DNA of 64,000 bases from Photobacterium swingsii (lineage in GTDB: Bacteria > Pseudomonadota > Gammaproteobacteria > Enterobacterales > Vibrionaceae). Both the position numbers and the translations under genes were made by a program. Where the stretch lies: positions 372,001 to 436,000 of the forward strand of contig NZ_AP024852.1 of assembly GCF_024346715.1 (NCBI RefSeq). Direction: 5' to 3'. Of this stretch, positions 62,772 to 64,000 are shown one piece after another (positions within the stretch are counted from its first letter, which is position 1; each line of letters starts with the position of its first letter). The notes below the pieces were generated by a model. That model was not told the origin of the DNA. It was given only the letters and a program-made list of their open reading frames with translations, and made no database searches.

Positions 62772-63650
62772 TTACAGTCCTAAGTAGCTTGTCAGATACC
62801 AATCAATAATTTGCGTTCCCCATAACATGCTTACCCAGCCAGCCAGCGCAAGGTAAGGGCCAAAGGAGAAAGGCGCTTGGGTATCTGATTTTTGAATTCT
62901 CATTAGAATAATGCCACAGATTGCACCAATTAACGAAGATAGTAGGATCACAAACGGTAATGATTGCCAGCCTAGCCATGCGCCAAGTGCAGCTAACAGC
63001 TTGAAATCTCCGTATCCCATTCCCTCTTTACCTGTCAGTAACTTAAAGCACCAATACAGGCTCCATAGTGATAGGTAACCGAACATAGCACCGATAAGCG
63101 CATCTTCGATTGATACGGGGCTGACCCCTAATACGGCGAGCAATAAACCTGCCCACATCAATGGCAGAGTGAGTTGATCGGGCAGTAGCATCTTATCGAT
63201 ATCGATAAAGGTTAAGGCGATCAAGGTGAAGGTAAAAAAGATCACGGCCACTGACCACTCAGAGAGAGGGAGCAGTAGTGCGACTGTGGCTACCATCGCA
63301 GCCGTAAGCAGTTCAACCAAAGGATAGCGCGCGCTAATAGGGTGCTGACAGTGACGGCAGCGCCCTTTTAACCATAGCCAGCTCAATACCGGAATATTGT
63401 CTTTGGCGGTAATGAGTGCATTACACTTTGGGCAGCGAGATCGGGGGATGCTGAGGTTGAAAGTCGGTTGTTCTTCTGTTGTTTTACCTTGCTGAAATTC
63501 GGGAAAACAGTCTATGCAATCACGTTTCCACTCACGCTCCATCATGATAGGTAAGCGGTAGATCACTACATTTAAGAAGCTGCCAATTAATAAACCGAAT
63601 AGGGCGGCGAAAACAGGGTAAAGCCAAGGGTAATAGGTCAGCAGTTCCAT
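62772..63650 (-). CDS. pilD: Prepilin peptidase / N-methyltransferase PilD
   Basis: A 292-residue membrane protein. The zinc-binding cysteines are two CxxC pairs, C73/C76 and C98/C101. The aspartic-protease residues are D150 ([12 protein letters not shown]) and D215 (GYGDFK). It cleaves and N-methylates type IV prepilins and type II secretion pseudopilins. The ATG at 63650 is used; the frame is open to a TTG at 63668. It is two bases before coaE. Confidence 0.95.
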   Translation of the reverse strand: MELLTYYPWLYPVFAALFGLLIGSFLNVVIYRLPIMMEREWKRDCIDCFPEFQQGKTTEEQPTFNLSIPRSRCPKCNALITAKDNIPVLSWLWLKGRCRHCQHPISARYPLVELLTAAMVATVALLLPLSEWSVAVIFFTFTLIALTFIDIDKMLLPDQLTLPLMWAGLLLAVLGVSPVSIEDALIGAMFGYLSLWSLYWCFKLLTGKEGMGYGDFKLLAALGAWLGWQSLPFVILLSSLIGAICGIILMRIQKSDTQAPFSFGPYLALAGWVSMLWGTQIIDWYLTSYLGL

Positions 63651-63705
63651 GGTGAAGTCTCTAGTCAATCTGTGGTGTTATTGTAACGTGAACCGAGGGA
63701 GGAGC

Positions 63706-63740
63706 GCGAGTATTCAAGGTGTTAGCACCATGATACTCGC
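63706..63740. repeat. Two-tier hairpin between pilC and pilD
   Basis: GCGAGTAT and ATACTCGC form an outer stem, with GGTG/CACC as an inner stem. There is no T-run, so it is unlikely to be a simple terminator. Confidence 0.45.
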
Positions 63741-63769
63741 AATATATGCGGTAAATACTAGCCTCTGCG

Positions 63770-64000
63770 TTAACCGATTACACTCATCAGGGTGAAGATT
63801 GGCATATACATAGCCACCAATAGTCCACCGATGAGACCACCGAGGATAATAATGATCAAAGGTTCGATGATTTTACCCAGATTATCGACTGTATTATCAA
63901 CATCGCCTTCGTACAAATTGGCAATTTTATTGAGCATGTCATCGAGTGAACCTGACTCTTCACCTATCATCACCATCTGTAGCATGAGCTCAGGAAATTC
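63770..64000 (-). CDS. pilC: Type IV pilus inner-membrane platform protein PilC, C-terminal fragment
   Basis: The last 76 residues of PilC (T2SS F-type platform family) are present, running off the window edge. [13 protein letters not shown] and the helix [24 protein letters not shown] are diagnostic. PilC anchors the assembly ATPases. pilC-pilD-coaE order matches the pilBCD operon of Vibrio. Confidence 0.92.
   Translation of the reverse strand, partial: EFPELMLQMVMIGEESGSLDDMLNKIANLYEGDVDNTVDNLGKIIEPLIIIILGGLIGGLLVAMYMPIFTLMSVIG

Overview
The window is a gene-dense stretch of a gammaproteobacterial chromosome and looks like Vibrionaceae, with Photobacterium or a close relative the best guess. 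This rests on family knowledge: near-E. coli proteins for cell division, Mla, Lpt and RNase P; plus genes E. coli lacks (cytochrome bc1 petABC, MgtE, DciA) and a type IV pilus pilC/pilD pair next to coaE. No IS element, prophage, CRISPR array, tRNA or rRNA gene is visible. Almost all of it is core genome.

Layout. 0-8 kb (+): the end of maf, rng (RNase G), the giant AsmA-like yhdP, a nitrilase-family amidohydrolase and tldD. 8-11.5 kb: darP (-), pmbA (+, partner of tldD), mgtE (-). 11.5-12 kb: a 470-base gap rich in dyads that holds a possible small RNA. 12-19.7 kb (-): a long cluster read yrbG, kdsD, kdsC, lptC, lptA, lptB, rpoN, hpf, ptsN, rapZ, npr. It joins Kdo synthesis, LPS transport, sigma-54 and the nitrogen PTS. 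20-24.7 kb (+): mlaFEDCB, ibaG, murA. 24.8-28 kb (-): periplasmic proteases degS and degQ, and zapG. 28-34.7 kb (+): zapE, rplM-rpsI, petABC, sspAB. 34.7-38 kb (-): lpoA, yraN, diaA, dolP. 38-39.5 kb (+): rsmI and the RNase P RNA. 39.6-56.9 kb (+): the complete dcw cluster mraZ-rsmH-ftsL-ftsI-murE-murF-mraY-murD-ftsW-murG-murC-ftsQ-ftsA-ftsZ-lpxC, without ddl. 57-61 kb: dciA (-), secA (+), mutT (+). 61-64 kb (-): yacG, zapD, coaE, pilD and the end of pilC.

How the genes work together. Most of the window builds the envelope. murA makes the first committed peptidoglycan precursor step, and murE/F/D/G/C and mraY carry it to lipid II. FtsI, FtsW and LpoA polymerise it, and FtsZ/A/Q/L with ZapD, ZapE and ZapG form the divisome. 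KdsC/D, LpxC and Lpt make and export LPS, Mla and YhdP handle phospholipids, and DegS/DegQ/DolP watch over outer-membrane assembly. RapZ, LpxC and MurA sit at control points where amino-sugar supply is shared between LPS and wall.

Regulatory DNA that can be read directly includes a four-copy MraZ operator at the mraZ promoter, a structured rplM leader behind a strong -10, a sigma-70-like promoter in the murC-ftsQ gap where ddl would lie in E. coli, and about a dozen hairpin terminators. I found no clearly new multi-gene system. The least explained DNA is the mgtE-npr gap (11491-11961), followed by a 14-base palindrome between yrbG and mlaF and the alternative hairpins in the secA leader.
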